Assembly (NCBI GenBank): GCA_016081115.2
Contig: JABTTQ020001782.1
Span: 62,001 to 126,000 of the forward strand
Origin: Rehmannia glutinosa
Taxonomy: Eukaryota > Streptophyta > Magnoliopsida > Lamiales > Orobanchaceae
Direction of reading: 5' to 3'
Length of the DNA stretch: 64,000 nt
The notes beneath the pieces are model-generated. The model was not told where the DNA came from. It was given only the letters and a program-made list of their open reading frames with translations, and searched no databases. Positions 52,600 through 64,000 of the stretch are shown in pieces. A program made the position numbers and the translations under genes. Position 1 is the stretch's first letter. Every line of letters starts with the position of its first letter.

Positions 52600-55500
52600 A
52601 GGGTTGGACAAAGAACACTTCATCTCCTTCATTGTCTCCTTCTTTCATCTTGATCAAAGATCTTCTTCTCTTCTTCTCTTCTTCTCGTCATCAATTTTGC
52701 CTTCTTTTTTTCTTCTCATATGCTTTTCTCTTGACTTCATCTTTTCTTATTCTTTTTCTGTCTCTCCCGCCATAGCTGAGTTTGTCTCTTGTTTTCTTCT
52801 TCTATTCTTTTTGCATACTCGGCGTTGGTTTTAGCCACTTGCAAGTTCGCCACTTGGTCAAGCCCAAACCAAAGTAGATCCCTCCTTTCTTTCCCGGATC
52901 TACGTATTCAATATTCTTGGGCGAGAGGCCTAGTCCAAGCTTCTTCCTCCATCCGCCGCTTCTTCCTCTACCTCTCCGGGCGTATCTTTATCTTGGGGCC
53001 TTCTTCTTTCCGGTGAGTGCCAGCGGAGTGACCAGCAGAGGAGTATTTGCCGGTTGTCTGCTGTCTGTCGCCTTCTTCACATAATGTGAGACCCTTTTAA
53101 AGTATAGGTCCCAAGCTTGAGCATGGACATATTTGCAAAATATCCTTGATTCGAGCGTTTTGAATTCGTCAAGCGATCTTGGCTCTGTCAGGAGCATACG
53201 AAATGGCATACGTGTCTCTCCGTGCCAATTGGAATGCCTCCGTGTTCTTTCAAGATGTTCATCACCCTGGCATCCATTCTTCCTTCCATCTCCTTCATCC
53301 CCGCTTCAATTGCTTTTCTCTTCTCACCATAGATAAAGAGTGTTGGAGTGGCGATCAGTCACGGGGAGTTTGCCGCTTATAATGTCACCGTGACAGGACC
53401 TTGTTGGGGGTTTGTGCAATCATCAAGGTCATATCTTTTGATCCTTCCCCCTCAACAGATTTTCCTTTCTTGATAGCAAAATTTCCTCGGTGATTTTCCC
53501 TTCTCATTGTTTCCCTTGTCATTTGTTCCTTTCTTTTAAACTTGATTTTTTTGCTTTAAGGTATTCCTCTTCCCCCTTTTTGGCATCATCAAAGGATAGA
53601 GGAACCCCTGGGAACATCTTTGGCAAGCATGAAGTCGAGTCTTCGATGGTTGAATTTTGCTTCAAGTCGCTGCGTTGTATCTTTGCACGAAATTGACCGA
53701 GTAGCGTTGGATTCTGCTTTGAGATCGGCTTCATCTCACCATGAGAAGGCTGAATTTTCTTGTCATGTGTTCTTCCAAACGCTGTATATCATTTGCATTA
53801 CGCTCACGCAGCGACTTGATCTCGGCAGTGTGGGCTTCATGCATATGTTCAATGTGTTCCTCGGCTTTGTTTTCGCATCAACATTTTCGACTCTCACACC
53901 AGCGACTTGTTGAATAAGGTTCAAGTATCTCACTGTTCCACACGCATTGATTGCCGTTGTTGCCACCATTCCCTTATTTCGATTGTGATGCCTCTCAAGT
54001 CACTGTAAGATTGGCATCTCTGTTGTCCAGCGCATGTCCAAAGAGGCTGATGCATTTCCATTCGTTCAACTTCAGCAAAGAGTGCCTTGAACACTTCTCG
54101 TATTTGGTGATTCTTCTTGCGGTTGATGGCCATACAAAGCGTCGAAATCAAAGTCGGCCGGAACAATGGTGCCGAGTGAAAAGCAGAGCCGGGTGCGTGA
54201 TAACGCCCGGTGAGAAAGGAAAGATTCTACAAAAGATTCATCACCGCCGATGCTCGGGATCTGTTCGATGATGAGCGGTGCGCGTGAAGTTCTTTTGGGA
54301 ATCGATCCATTGTAGCTTGAGGAGCTGGAGCGTGGTTTTACGGTTGTTGGGTTTGGTTTGAAGTAGACCCGAACTTGGCGAGCCTCACTGTCTTAACAAC
54401 CGTTGGTCTCGGTGATTTTTCCTTTTCGATTGACTTATCCTCGGCCTTATCGGCGTCATCGGACGATGATGAGATTTCTAGAGGTGGCTCATCATCAAAG
54501 TTAAAAGTTTGACGAGTAGTCTTGGGGTCGACTTGCTCGTGCCTGGAACATCCTTGGTGAGTCTTTTGGATTTGTCATGGGGTTGACTCAGCTTCTTCAT
54601 CGCCTTCCGATCCCGAGAAAAGTGACATCGGGGTTGTCCTGGGAATCATGAAGTGCGCTGATTTCCTTCTCGGATGGGTCGATGATTGCGGAGGAGGGAT
54701 GTTCTCTACTTCAGCCTCTTTACCCAGGGAAGTCTCAACCTCCCGTGGGCCTTCATTTCCTCCAGCAGTCTCTCTGCTGCGAGGCCTGGTCCTCCCTTTC
54801 GACAAATGTCACTGTCTCGGGGTCTTCTACGGTGGCATCCATTGGAGTCTCAACCCCATGGATTGCACTTTCATCGCCCCAGTGTTAACTCCCGGTACAT
54901 TCTTCCTCGTGCCTCGACCGCATCAAAGAAGCGTCATTAGCCTTCGAGCGGTTGGCACCTCACCGAGTCTCGGTGCCTCGAGCTTCGTTGATGGCAACTT
55001 GTTGTTCTTCTAGTGATTGTAATTTCTCTTCTTCGCCTCCTTGCTTCTTTGTCGAAGTCATCTCTGCGGCCTCCTCCGATCCTGCTTTGTAGTGGAGGGA
55101 GTTTCCCCTCGGTGGCGCACCGGTGAGTGACTTGGAGTGGGGTCACTCGTCTCAGACTCGGCTGTTTCAATTGATGGTTCGGCCCGTTGGGGGCGGTGGT
55201 AGCACACCTTCAATAGGGGTTGGCTCGATTGGGGTCCCCACTAGCCCGTTTCATCGCCAATTCCCTTATTGCCTTCTTCCGAGTGAGTGGGAAGTGGTAG
55301 CGGCAACATCGGTGGCTATTTGCTGAACCACTCCCATTGGATCGATTTCAGTGTGTTTTGGAGGACTCTCCTGGTCCCTCCATCGAGTCTTTGCTCGTGA
55401 AGGATTCTTGATTCATGCAATGCTTGCTGCATTTGTAACTCTTACGCGGGCGTGACATTCTCTCAGTTCCTCGTCACTTTCGTGAGAAAACATCAAGGAG

Positions 55501-57109
55501 AGGATGGAAGTGTTACGGGTGCTAGGAGATAGGCGACACTTGCCTTTTCACGTGCTTCGCTTCTTGACTTGCTTTGCTCTCTCCCCCGTCCTTGTAGATT
55601 TGCGGGATGTCTAGCGATTGTCCTCATCAAGTCTTTGGGAGCACGATGAGTCGATCAAGGAAATTTAGCGAGTTCCTCTTCTTCTTCTATGAATTCGGTA
55701 GCCGTTGGAACTGTTCCCTTGACTTGCTCAACTTCCATTTTCTCCACTCACGCAGACGATTTTGGATGTCGGGTAAGGTGGAGATAGGATCATTACATCA
55801 CTATCCGCTTGGGCTGGTTCTTCTTGAGTTTCATTTGTGTGAGCTACAAATGTGTCTTCGGGTTGCCTCTGCGATCGCCTTCAACGAGACTTGGTGTTTC
55901 ATCAACTACATCTGGAGACTCTACTTCTCCGGTAGTCTCCGGTATTTGTGCTATTGAGTAATCGACTCATTTGGTTTCTCTGCTCGGACCGCTTGACGAG
56001 TCTTCTTCGTCTCCTGGTTTGTACCAGGGGAATTTCGGTCCCGAGGCGGCGTCCTTCGAGTCTTGGGCGCAGGGGCAGTGCTTGTGTTTGTTTCGAGGAG
56101 CTGGCCGTCTAGGCTTGTCGATTCTCCTCCTTTTGACGATCGGAGAAGGTATTTGGGAGTCCTTCTCGATCGCTGCTGCAGGGGCGGTGACACGGTGGCT
56201 GGGGTAGGTGACTCGCTGCAGGGCAGGGGAGCATGTTTGGTTTTCTTTCTTTGCAGGGGCGTGATCTTCTTAGCGGCACCGCAGGGGCGCTTTCTTTTCT
56301 TTCGAGAGAAGAAGCATTTGTATCTTCGGGTCGTTGATTCCCCTCACTGGTGTCGCTCTCTTGGCATAAGCTCGCTTCCGAGCACCGAGAGAGGTTAGCT
56401 CGAACATCCTCTTGTTGACATGGAAAGCCTTCCCATGTCTAAGAGGTACTCCTTTCACCTCCGATAGCGGCCAATCACTAGGCCATATCCTAGGGATCCT
56501 CCAAATGTGCCATCTTCTTTGAAGGACTTGTTCCCCACGTTTTGACAGAGTTGTCAGAGATAAACTCGCCCATTTATCTTCTTTTCTTCCATGATTGATT
56601 AACCATCACAACCTTGACTTTGCCTTTGATAGTTGGTCAAAGTCGCCAAATTTGATGTCGATACATTTGGCAACTATGTCCAACAATTTATAATAATCCT
56701 CCTTGCCAGATCTCTTGTTTTTGTGTATATAATTTTATCAAGGTCGGACTTGGCTATCTCTTTCCATGCGTCGGCCCAAGTTTACATCGCTTCCTTAATT
56801 TGATTGCTCCTTCGGGTAGTGAGCAATATTCACCAAATCCTTGGCAGTGATAGTCATTGCTTCCGTGAGCAGATGACTTGATTCCTTCATCGTGAATCTC
56901 GGCATTCACGTAGAATTGTGCGACCTCCTCCACATAGGTCATAGGATATTCGGCGTTAGAAACGGTTTTGATCCAGGCGTTTCCAACTTCTCCGCGATTT
57001 TCTTCACCAGGGTGTCGTCGGACCCCTGCTTCACCATTCCGTCGAAATCCACGGTCGAACCGGTGTGGATTTGTTTTCCCAACTTGGTAAAGTCATACGT
57101 TGGTGCCAT
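52600..57109 (-). pseudogene. Long extra ORF of I.5, Transposase_32-like N-terminus, frames broken by indels
   Basis: The ATG at 57109 opens MAPTYDFTKLGKQIHTGSTV, closely like I.4. The core TYVEEVAQFYVNAEIHDEGI (56942 on) and the INWA-type segment (about 56590) follow in shifting frames. Then come an Ala/Lys/Pro linker (56458-55951), an acidic VET-rich part (55170-54575, with PREVETSLGKE), a helix with IREVFKALFAEVERMEMH (about 54120-54070), a segment with LTEPRSLDEFKTLESRIFCK and AWDLYFKRVSHYVKKA (53209-52988), and a basic K/R-rich tail to about 52600. Order and length (about 4.5 kb) equal I.4. Small indels every 50-200 bases break it. If some indels are sequencing errors, this ORF may be more intact than it looks. 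Confidence 0.7.
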
Positions 57110-57635
57110 TTCTCAGAATAATTTCAAGGAAAAGTTCAGAAATTTGATTTGAAGGTTGATAGGGTTTCGAGAGTATTTGCCTTTGCCTTTTGAGAGAAAG
57201 AGATTGAACAGTTTTTAGAAGTATGAGTGAGAAACGGACGAAAATGGTTTAAATATGGTTTATGAAAGGACGTGCAGACGGTTTTGAATTGTAATCGAAA
57301 TCAACGGCTTGGATTTCGTGACGCCTATTGAGCATTTCACGTCTCGTATTTAATGCGGCAAACATTTATATCCAATCATAAGCTTAGTGTGCGGCTTTAT
57401 GTCCAGACACATCATCATTATCTTTGACGTGTTCCTTAAAACATTCCCGCTAAGTTAAAACGACTGCGTTTTTTGTCACTTTGCTTATAAGTTATTCAGC
57501 TTATCTCTTAGCCGATTTAACTCTACTCCTCATGAGTTCTCTTGTTGACTCCTATCACCGACTCGGTGTAGTCAGTTTGTCTTCCGACTGGTGATTTTCG
57601 AGTTGAGTTTTGTTTTCGGCTCTTTTTCACTTCTC
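57110..57635 (-). promoter_or_regulatory. pol-to-extra-ORF spacer of I.5, possible internal promoter
   Basis: The third copy of the conserved spacer. On the minus strand it has an AT box CCATATTTAAACC (about 57244-57256), about 140 bases before the extra-ORF ATG, the block ATATAAATGTTTGCCGCATTA (about 57352-57372) and a TGACGT-type box (plus-strand TTGACGTGTT, 57424-57433) about 315 bases before the ATG. Conservation of spacing in three copies supports a function; a promoter or subgenomic leader is inferred. Confidence 0.42.
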
Positions 57636-59163
57636 TTACATTTCTAATTTTCTTCTTTGATTGATTCGCAGTGTCGGCTCACCAATTAACCCCAACTCAT
57701 GCTTGAGTTCTTCAAATCTTGACTCACATAATGGTTTTGTGAAGATGTCGGCTAGTTGTTTATCGGTTGAGATGTATTCCAAGATAATGTCCTTCTTTTC
57801 AACATGATCTCTTATGAAATGATATCCGACATCTATATGTTTTGTTCTTGAGTGCAACACAGATTTTGAGTGATTGCAATGGCACTTGTGTTATCACACA
57901 TGATTGGAATTTCTTTTTCTTCAACTTCATAGTCTCTCTGTTTGTTGTCTCATCCATAGGACTTGGGCACAACTTGTTTGCTAGCCTATGTATTCCGCTC
58001 ACAATTTGTAGAGGTGGCTATTGAGTTTTGCTTCTTGCTAAACCAGAAATTAGTCTGTTTCTAGCATTTGACAGTGCACAAGTGCTTTTCTGTCCACTCG
58101 CATCCAAAGATAGTCGAGTCCGAATAGCCAATTAGTCTCGAAACCACCTTCCTTTGGATACCATAGTCCTACTTCTTGGCTTCCTTTTAAGTATCTCGGT
58201 ATTCTTTTAGGCTTCTTTGTCATATGGCTCTCTTTTGGAGCAGATTGAAATCTTGCACATACACCTACAAAGAAAGGTGATGTCCGCCCGCTTCTTTGTG
58301 AGATAGAGCAGTTGATCCAATAAGTGCTCGTATCTTGTTTGATCTACAGGCTTGCCATCCGCATCCATGTCCATTTTTGATGATGTGTTCATTGGTATTT
58401 TTACTGAAGACTTCTCTTCCATACCAAACTTCTTCATTAAATCTCTGGTATATTTTGTTTGACTTATGAAGGTTCCATCCTTCATTTGTTTCACTTGAAG
58501 TCCAAGGAAAAATGTCGGCTCTCCCATCATGCTCATTTCAAATTTGCTTTGCATGAGGTTTGAGAATTTTTCACACGACTCTTTGTTAGTGGATCCAAAA
58601 ATGATGTCATCCACATATATTTGAACAAGCGTATACTCTTTCTTGTCTTGAATTTCGAAAAAGTGTTCTATCTACTTTTCCTTTTGTGAATCCATTTTCA
58701 ATCGGGAATTGTGACAGAGTATCATACCATGCTCGGGTGCCTGTTTCAATCCGTGCACAGGGCTTTCTTGAGTTTGTATACCTTGTCTCCAAGAGTCTTC
58801 TCGCTCAAATCCTCGGAGGTTGTTCAACATACACTTCTTCTTCCAATAACCCATTCAGAATGCACTTTTTACATCCATTTGATATACGGTGAAATTCTTG
58901 TGAGCAAAGATAGGCAAGAAACATCCTTATAGCTTCCAATCTTGCTACAGGGCAAATGTTTCATCAAAATCTATCCCTTCTTCTTGACAATATCCTTTGG
59001 CTACTAGTCTTGCTTTGTTTCTTACCACAGAACCTTCCTCGTTCATCTTATTTACGAATACCCATTTGGTTCCAATAACATTTTGATGTATGGGTCTTTG
59101 CACTAGTTCCCATACTTTATTTCTCTCAAACCGATTGACTCTTCTTGCATAGCTTGAATCCAA
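57636..59163 (-). pseudogene. Reverse transcriptase and RNase H of I.5, frames broken
   Basis: RT start at 59163-58945 (FERNKVWELVQRP, IGTKWVF, KARLVAKGYCQEEGIDFDET). The middle part is in shifting frames (58854-58607). The YVDD motif is at 58617-58606, followed by DIIFGSTNKESCEKFSNLM and FLGLQVKQMKDGTFISQTKY (58614-58207). RNase H pieces (about 58140-57870) and its C-terminus (57860-57636) have TKHIDVGYHFIRDHVEKKDI and LADIFTKPLCESRFEEL. The usual end LRLIELS is read through and the stop comes at 57636. All catalytic parts of RT are present as sequence, but at least six indels break the frame. Confidence 0.8.
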
Positions 59164-59432
59164 TGTGTGTCATCCAATGCTTGTGACACATCTTTTGGCT
59201 CTATTTGCGAGATGAAGCATGTGAACATAGCTTCTTGTTGAGTTCTAGATCTTGTTTTGACACCTTCTCTTATATCTCCAATGACAAGTTCGTGGATGGT
59301 CTCTCGGCCATCTTACATCGAGTTGGAGTGAGTTATTTGGATTGATCGACTTGCGGTTGTGTTCTTCGTGGTGGTCACTCTCTCATAATCACTTAGTTTG
59401 TAAATTTTCATTTGCTTTTGAGATTCACTATC

Positions 59433-60450
59433 TCATCTTCTTCTCGAATTGATAATTCCTTCGACTTGAAGATAGGGACTCTTCAGAAGGTTGGACGATT
59501 GACTTATCGGTGACTCTTCAATGTCTTCCCCATTTACATTTGGCTCATCGAATACTACATGAATGGATTCTTTCGTAACCATAGTTCTTTTGTTGAGTAT
59601 TCTCAGAGGCTTTGCTTTCGGTGAGTATCCTAAGAAGATACCCTCATCGGCTTTAGCATCAAAAGCCTTTAGGTTGTCTTTGCCATTGTTGTGGATGAAG
59701 CATTTACATCCAAATATCTGAAATATGCAACATTTGGTTTTCTTCCAGTCGGATCTCATAGGAGTCTTTGTCGGTGTCTATTTATCATACATCTGTTTTG
59801 GGTGTAGCAAGTCGTGTTGATTGCTTTGCCCAAAATCTTTTTGGTAACCCCGCCTTGACTAACATGGTCCTTGCCGCTTCTTTGAGGGTTACATTTCCTT
59901 CTTTCTCGCAACTCCATTCTCATTTGTGGAGTCCTTGCGGTGATAGTTCATGACCAATACCATTCTCAATACAAGATCGAGTTATTATTCCATTGACAAA
60001 CTCGGTTCCTCTATCCGATCTTATTTTGATAATGGTTTGACTCTTCTCATTTTGTATCCTCTTCATCAATTTTGTGGTAGCTTTTGTAGAGTTTCTTTCT
60101 TCTTGCACATGAATATTGTCCATGTATATCTTGAGTAGTCATCTACTACCACCAGGGTGTATTTCTTTCCACTTATCTTTGGTTGGTTCCCTTTGGGCCA
60201 AATAGATCCATATGAAGTAGATGCAATATTCTTGTTGAGGATGGGCATGTCTTTTCTTTGAAAGACGACTTGATTTGTTTTCCTTCGACATGCATCACAT
60301 ATACTCTCCTTCTTGTATATCGAGTCCGGAAGTCCTTCTACCGGATGACTTCTTGCTAGCTTGTTAATTGTTTTGAAATTCAGGTGACTCAACTTTTTGT
60401 GCCACAACCAACTTGATTCATTTGTGCTCTTTGCTAGTAGACATGTCTTT
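59433..60450 (-). pseudogene. Integrase of I.5, frames broken
   Basis: HHCC region MWHKKLSHLNFKTINKLARS and SICDAC (60407-60290). Core: YTLVVVDDYSRYTWTIFMCK, then IIKIRSDRGTEFVNGI (60123-59920), with the second catalytic Asp kept, unlike I.2. After that a frame change displaces the PQQNG/E motif (about 59930). The C-terminal part 59759-59433 is open (FQIFGCKCFIHN by similarity, DEGIFLGYSP, RTMVTKESIHVVFDEPNVNG). Integrase would insert the cDNA. It is inactive as sequenced. Confidence 0.8.
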
Positions 60451-60760
60451 GGGTGTTGCGGTTGACCAATCCACTACATACATATTCTTCTGTCTATTTC
60501 CTTGCAAGTACAACTTCATTTGATTCAATATCCTTGATTTGGCATATTCCCATGTTGAATCCAACATTGTAGCCCTTGTCACGAGTTGATGATGCTTAGT
60601 AAATTGAAGTTTAGTCCTTCAACATATGCAACATCGTGATTTCTAAACCATTCCTTTTGATGGATCCAATGCCTCTTATTTCACCGGGGAGCTTCATTTC
60701 CTCCAAATATGACTTTTGCTCCTTTGACTTCCTTGAATTTTGTGATTTCTCTTATTTCTG

Positions 60761-63154
60761 TCATATGTGGAAACGACCACTATCCATGTACCAGGTTCCT
60801 TGGCACTCATTGTTCCTTGAACCGCAAACAAGGAAATTAGGTTTTAGGTACCCATTCTTGTGCGGGTCTGAGGGGTTAGAATTATAAGATGATCCAACCA
60901 ACCTATAGCCACATGATTTGACTCTAAGAGGTTGCCATCTATCGATTGCCATAATCATAATTAATCTTGGCAAATTGCTTGGGGATTCTAGGTTCATACA
61001 AATTTTGTCTCTTTTGTCCGTATGCCTGCATACGTGTTTTAGCAATTGCCTTTCTTGGGTAATTGTGGTGTTTTTGAGTGTAGTGCCTAGGTGCATATGT
61101 GTCTTGATGAAAGCTCTTATGCTTTTGGAATGGCCTTTCTTGAGTTAGGCCTTTGCCATTTGGGCTTGTATTCCATAAGTCTGGGGCCGATAGTTCACAT
61201 TATTCCAATCACTTGGCTTGGATATCTTCTACCATTCCCATCATATGTATTTCTTTTATGAGTTTTAAGGATTTTTGGTAGCTCGCTTCTTCTTTTCTGA
61301 GTATTTTTGTTTGGAGTCTCTTTGAGGACTCATTTGAATCTCTTCTCGGTATCCTTCGGCCTCTCAAGACTCTCAACTTTGTTTTTCTTTTCCTTTGTAA
61401 CCAAGGCCGGTTTGCTTAGTATTGTGCTTTGGATTGAAAGTGTGTGCAACATTTAGAGTTTTGGATTTTTCGGACTCTTCATGACTTGAAGATCCTTTTT
61501 CCAAAATTACTCTAGAGGTTTGACATGGCACAAAGGAATTAAATCCTAAGCTGTCTTGTCTCCACATTCTCTTTGACTCATAATAAGATCATCCAATGAT
61601 TTAGATGCCTTAGTGAATGAGGCAATAACATTTTTGAGGTCATTCTCCTCTTTTCTATAGCAGCAATTTCGCTATTAATTTAGCATTTTCACTTTTAAAC
61701 TTTTATTCTCATCGACTATTTGACTTAGAGTGCTCGGCTCCTTAGTCGACTTTGAGTTTTGACTTTTGAGTAGGTTTGTTTTCCTCATTCAATAGTGTGT
61801 GTGAGGTTTTAATGTGCTCAAAATCTTTCATCATTTTGCCTAATGAATCATAAAGATGGAGTGGGTGATGAAGTGTGTGTGTCACGATCACTTTCACTAG
61901 TGTCCGAGCTTGTTGAGTTAGATTGTACCTCATCTTCTTGATCTTGTTCTTTGGCCATTAAGCGGATCAAGGCTTCTTCTTCGAGTCACTTGAGTAGTCG
62001 GCTTCACTTGCTCTCCGAGTCATTGTCTCTCTTGACTTGGCCTTTGTCTAGTGATCTCTGCAGACCATCATTGCCTTTTTCTTCTCTTGTCTTCTTTCTC
62101 TCAAGACCTTTCTTTCTTCTTCGTTTTGTACTTGTTGACTACGAGGATATGAGCGATCAATGGCATAGTGACCTGGTTGTCTACATTTCCAACATAGATA
62201 TTGACCTTTTGATCACTCTTTCTATTCTTGAGTTGTCGCCCTTTGATACTCAACATGTTGATGATGTTCTCTTGGTTGGCCTATCATCCCTTGATTTGGA
62301 GGGAGTGAGTGTCTTCTCGGAGGATTCACCCTTTCCTTTCTTGTAGTTCTTGTTAAAGAACTTGTTAAATCTTTTAACCATCGGGCTATTTCTTCGGGTC
62401 AATTGCCTCTTTGACCTCGACTCTCTTTCCATCTTTTGACGATTAGAGCAAATTTGTTTTGGGTCTGTTGTCTCTTCCTGGTCTTTCCTTCTCGGCTCAA
62501 ACTCGTAGGCTTTGAGGTCCGAGAATAACTCATGATTGGATGTCTTTGATAGGTCCATGGAGTGTCTCAATGCCATGACCTTCATTTCCCATTCAATGGA
62601 AGACTTTTTAGGATCTTCATACACATTTCTTCGTGTATATTCCTTTCCAAGTGTAGATGACTCATTTGTGATTTACGTAAACCGAGCATCCAGTTGATCC
62701 AGGTTTTCTCCCGAGATCATTTTAAAGTTCTCAAATTTTTGTACAGCCACCGATAGTTTGTTTTCGTTGATTTGCTACGAGCCTTCACAAATCAATGTCG
62801 GTTTGTCCCATTTCCTTAGCGGTTTTGCAAGATTTCACTTTATTGAACATGGCTTTGTCAAGGTTTTGTAAAGAATGTCCTTGGCTACATTGTCCAGGTT
62901 GTATCTTTTTTGTCATCATTTGTCCACTCGGTTCTTGGTTTTTCAACCATGGTAGTCCGTGTCTTGCATCTTCTTCTCCTTCACCGCAACTCTTCGTGCA
63001 TGTGTGTTCACCTTTAATATTTGCGAGAGGCCCATCTTCTATCACTATCCACATCTCATCATGTAATCTTTGATAGATGAGCTCGCATACGAATTTTCCA
63101 ATCATCAAATTCTTCAATAGTGAACATAGGAATGCGTGTTAGATTTGCTTCCAT
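60761..63154 (-). pseudogene. gag and protease of I.5, frames broken
   Basis: The start codon ATG is preserved at 63154 (MEANLTRIPMFTIEEFDDWK), and the next segment carries LHDEMWIVIEDGPL (about 63075-63030), missing in I.2. Then follow FNKVKSCKTAKE, SIEWEMKVMALRHSMDLSKT (62624 on), a zinc knuckle LCWKCRQPGHYAIDRSY (about 62196-62146) in which the last Cys is Arg, an acidic linker with LYDSLGKMMKDFEHIKTSHT (61933-61742), and the protease motif TWYMDSG (about 60800-60780), after which the frame breaks. Gag and protease would build and process the particle. Many small indels make it a pseudogene as sequenced. Confidence 0.78.
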
Positions 63155-63272
63155 GATGATAACTTTTAATGATAGAAAAGAGTTTTGAAAGTTTAAGTAC
63201 TAAAGCGAGACTTTTGAAAAGTTTGGAGATCTAGTTCAAGAACCGGTGCGGAGGGTTCAATGAACCAACCGC

Positions 63273-63283
63273 GCTCGATACCA
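63273..63283 (-). other. Primer-binding site of I.5
   Basis: The minus strand reads TGGTATCGAGC two bases after the LTR end GGACCTACA (63286). It is an initiator-Met tRNA-type site, identical to that of II.2. Confidence 0.86.
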
Positions 63284-63285
63284 CT

Positions 63286-64000
63286 TGTAGGTCCCAAGGG
63301 GTGTAAGTGTAAGGTTTAGAAGGGGGGTTGAATAAACCTTACCAAATTTTCGATTTAGGCCTTTTAAATCTCTGAGAGTTCTACAATTTGTGTCCTTGAT
63401 GGACATCAAATTAGTCACTCAGGTAGAGTTAATCTCTCAACAGACTCGGTGAAATTTTGTTAATAGAGTAACTTTGTTGGCTATAAATTGACTCAAGCGT
63501 GGTTTTGTTTTTATTGGAAGACTTAACACCCTTAAGTTTGATTAAGCAAGTTTTTTGACTTGATTTAGTACTTATAAATTATCAAATGGATAGCAAATTT
63601 ATCGTGAGATATGAGCAATTAAAAGTGCGTAAATTTAAATCTTTGAAATGTAAATGACACAAGTAAAGTTTTTATAGAGGTTCGAAGATGGGGTAATTCT
63701 TCTACTCCTCTCTTCTCCAACTCCTGGAGGAATCCACTAAGTAATGATCGGTTTGAGTGGTAACAGTCCGGATACAAGTCTTGATCACAACGGCCGACTT
63801 GATCCTTTGGGACTCGATCCGAGACGCCTTGATCACTCGGTGGCTTCTCGTGCGACTCGGCTTCTTCACAGGCGGCATTTTGCTTTGCTACTACTGACTC
63901 ACTTGCTTAAGCACTTTGGATTTGATCACGAAGCCCTCCAAGAACTTAAGACTTGGTTGACCTTGAACCTTTCTACAATCCTTCCTAGAATGTAGACCCC
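63286..64000 (-). repeat. 5' LTR of I.5, cut by the window end
   Basis: On the plus strand it starts TGTAGGTCCCAAGGGG and follows 50832-51550 to the window edge. About 800 bases including TATA box and U3 should lie outside. It differs from the 3' LTR by about a dozen short indels and few substitutions. Confidence 0.88.

Larger units (their letters stand above)
50832..64000 (-). mobile_element. Ty1/copia LTR retrotransposon copy I.5 (minus strand), inserted in the 3' LTR of II.1
   Basis: Minus strand: 5' LTR (window end to 63286), primer site (63283-63273), gag, protease, integrase, RT, RNase H (to 57636), spacer, long extra ORF (57109 to about 52600), polypurine tract (52348-52360) and complete 3' LTR (52347-50832). 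It keeps the whole family I order, but the frames are broken by many small insertions and deletions. It is much richer in CG than I.1-I.4: where those have CAGCT, I.5 has CGGCT or CGGT. The LTR pair is nearly identical apart from indels, so the insertion is young, or the sequence carries technical errors. Confidence 0.88.

Noticed and set aside
57636..59163. Programmed frameshifting in I.5 pol
   Set aside because: The frame changes are many, irregular and not at a shared slippery site; the sister copy I.4 is open through the same segments. Decay or sequence error is more likely.
1..64000. Host genes, tRNA, rRNA or ordinary microsatellites
   Set aside because: No exon-like conserved protein other than retroelement domains, no tRNA cloverleaf and no rRNA core sequence was noticed. 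The TG-rich runs (for example near 13365) are short and within gag.

Overview
This window looks like repeat-dense, probably heterochromatic DNA from a flowering plant. I see no host gene, tRNA or rRNA. Nearly every base belongs to long Ty1/copia LTR retrotransposons or their debris. All four primer-binding sites I can read have the form TGGTATC(A/G)(A/G)AGC, the usual plant initiator-Met tRNA site, and the pol order is integrase, reverse transcriptase, RNase H, as in copia. The long gag region and the extra open reading frame after pol fit the SIRE/Maximus lineage. The lineage name is inference and the host species cannot be told.

Two families are present. Family I has LTRs of about 1.44-1.55 kb reading TGTTAGGAA...GGACCTACA and a very long (about 4.4-4.6 kb) extra ORF after pol. 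It is represented by I.1 (+, 1-3827, 3' end only), I.2 (-, 4366-15437), I.3 (-, 17576-about 22285, 3' part), I.4 (-, 23114-35378) and I.5 (-, 50832 to the window end). Family II has LTRs of about 1.5 kb rich in the palindrome CGACCGGTCG. It is represented by II.1 (+, 35379-50831, full gag-pol but decayed) and II.2 (-, 40041-47938, no pol, but an intact 445-codon ORF and a perfect TCAAC target-site duplication).

The right two-thirds is a Russian doll. I.4 sits beside a purine-rich fragment that may come from a Ty3-type element. II.1 inserted into the 5' LTR of I.4, II.2 inserted into the reverse transcriptase of II.1, and I.5 inserted into the 3' LTR of II.1. A decayed CACTA-type DNA transposon end (about 34640-35086) lies between the gag and the 5' LTR remnant of I.4. 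Three gaps between elements (3828-4365, 15438-17575, 22286-23113) hold unidentified or only loosely typed fragments.

Proteins: each family I copy encodes gag with a CCHC knuckle, protease, integrase, RT and RNase H in broken form, followed by the long extra ORF. That ORF has an N-terminal segment resembling the plant 'putative transposon protein' (Transposase_32-like) domain, an acidic VET-rich middle, and an RG/SP-rich and coiled-coil basic tail. Family II element II.2 carries a separate, intact ORF of the same domain type. It must have relied on enzymes from a relative to move.

The most striking unexplained structure is in the R/U5 part of the family II LTR: eight short hairpins in tandem with the same five-base loop but different, mutually compensated stems. 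Other signals are palindrome arrays in the U3 of both families, a duplicated 95-bp inverted-repeat module, a possible internal promoter in front of the family I extra ORF, and LTR-pair differences concentrated in CG-rich palindromes that may be either biological or a sequencing artefact.
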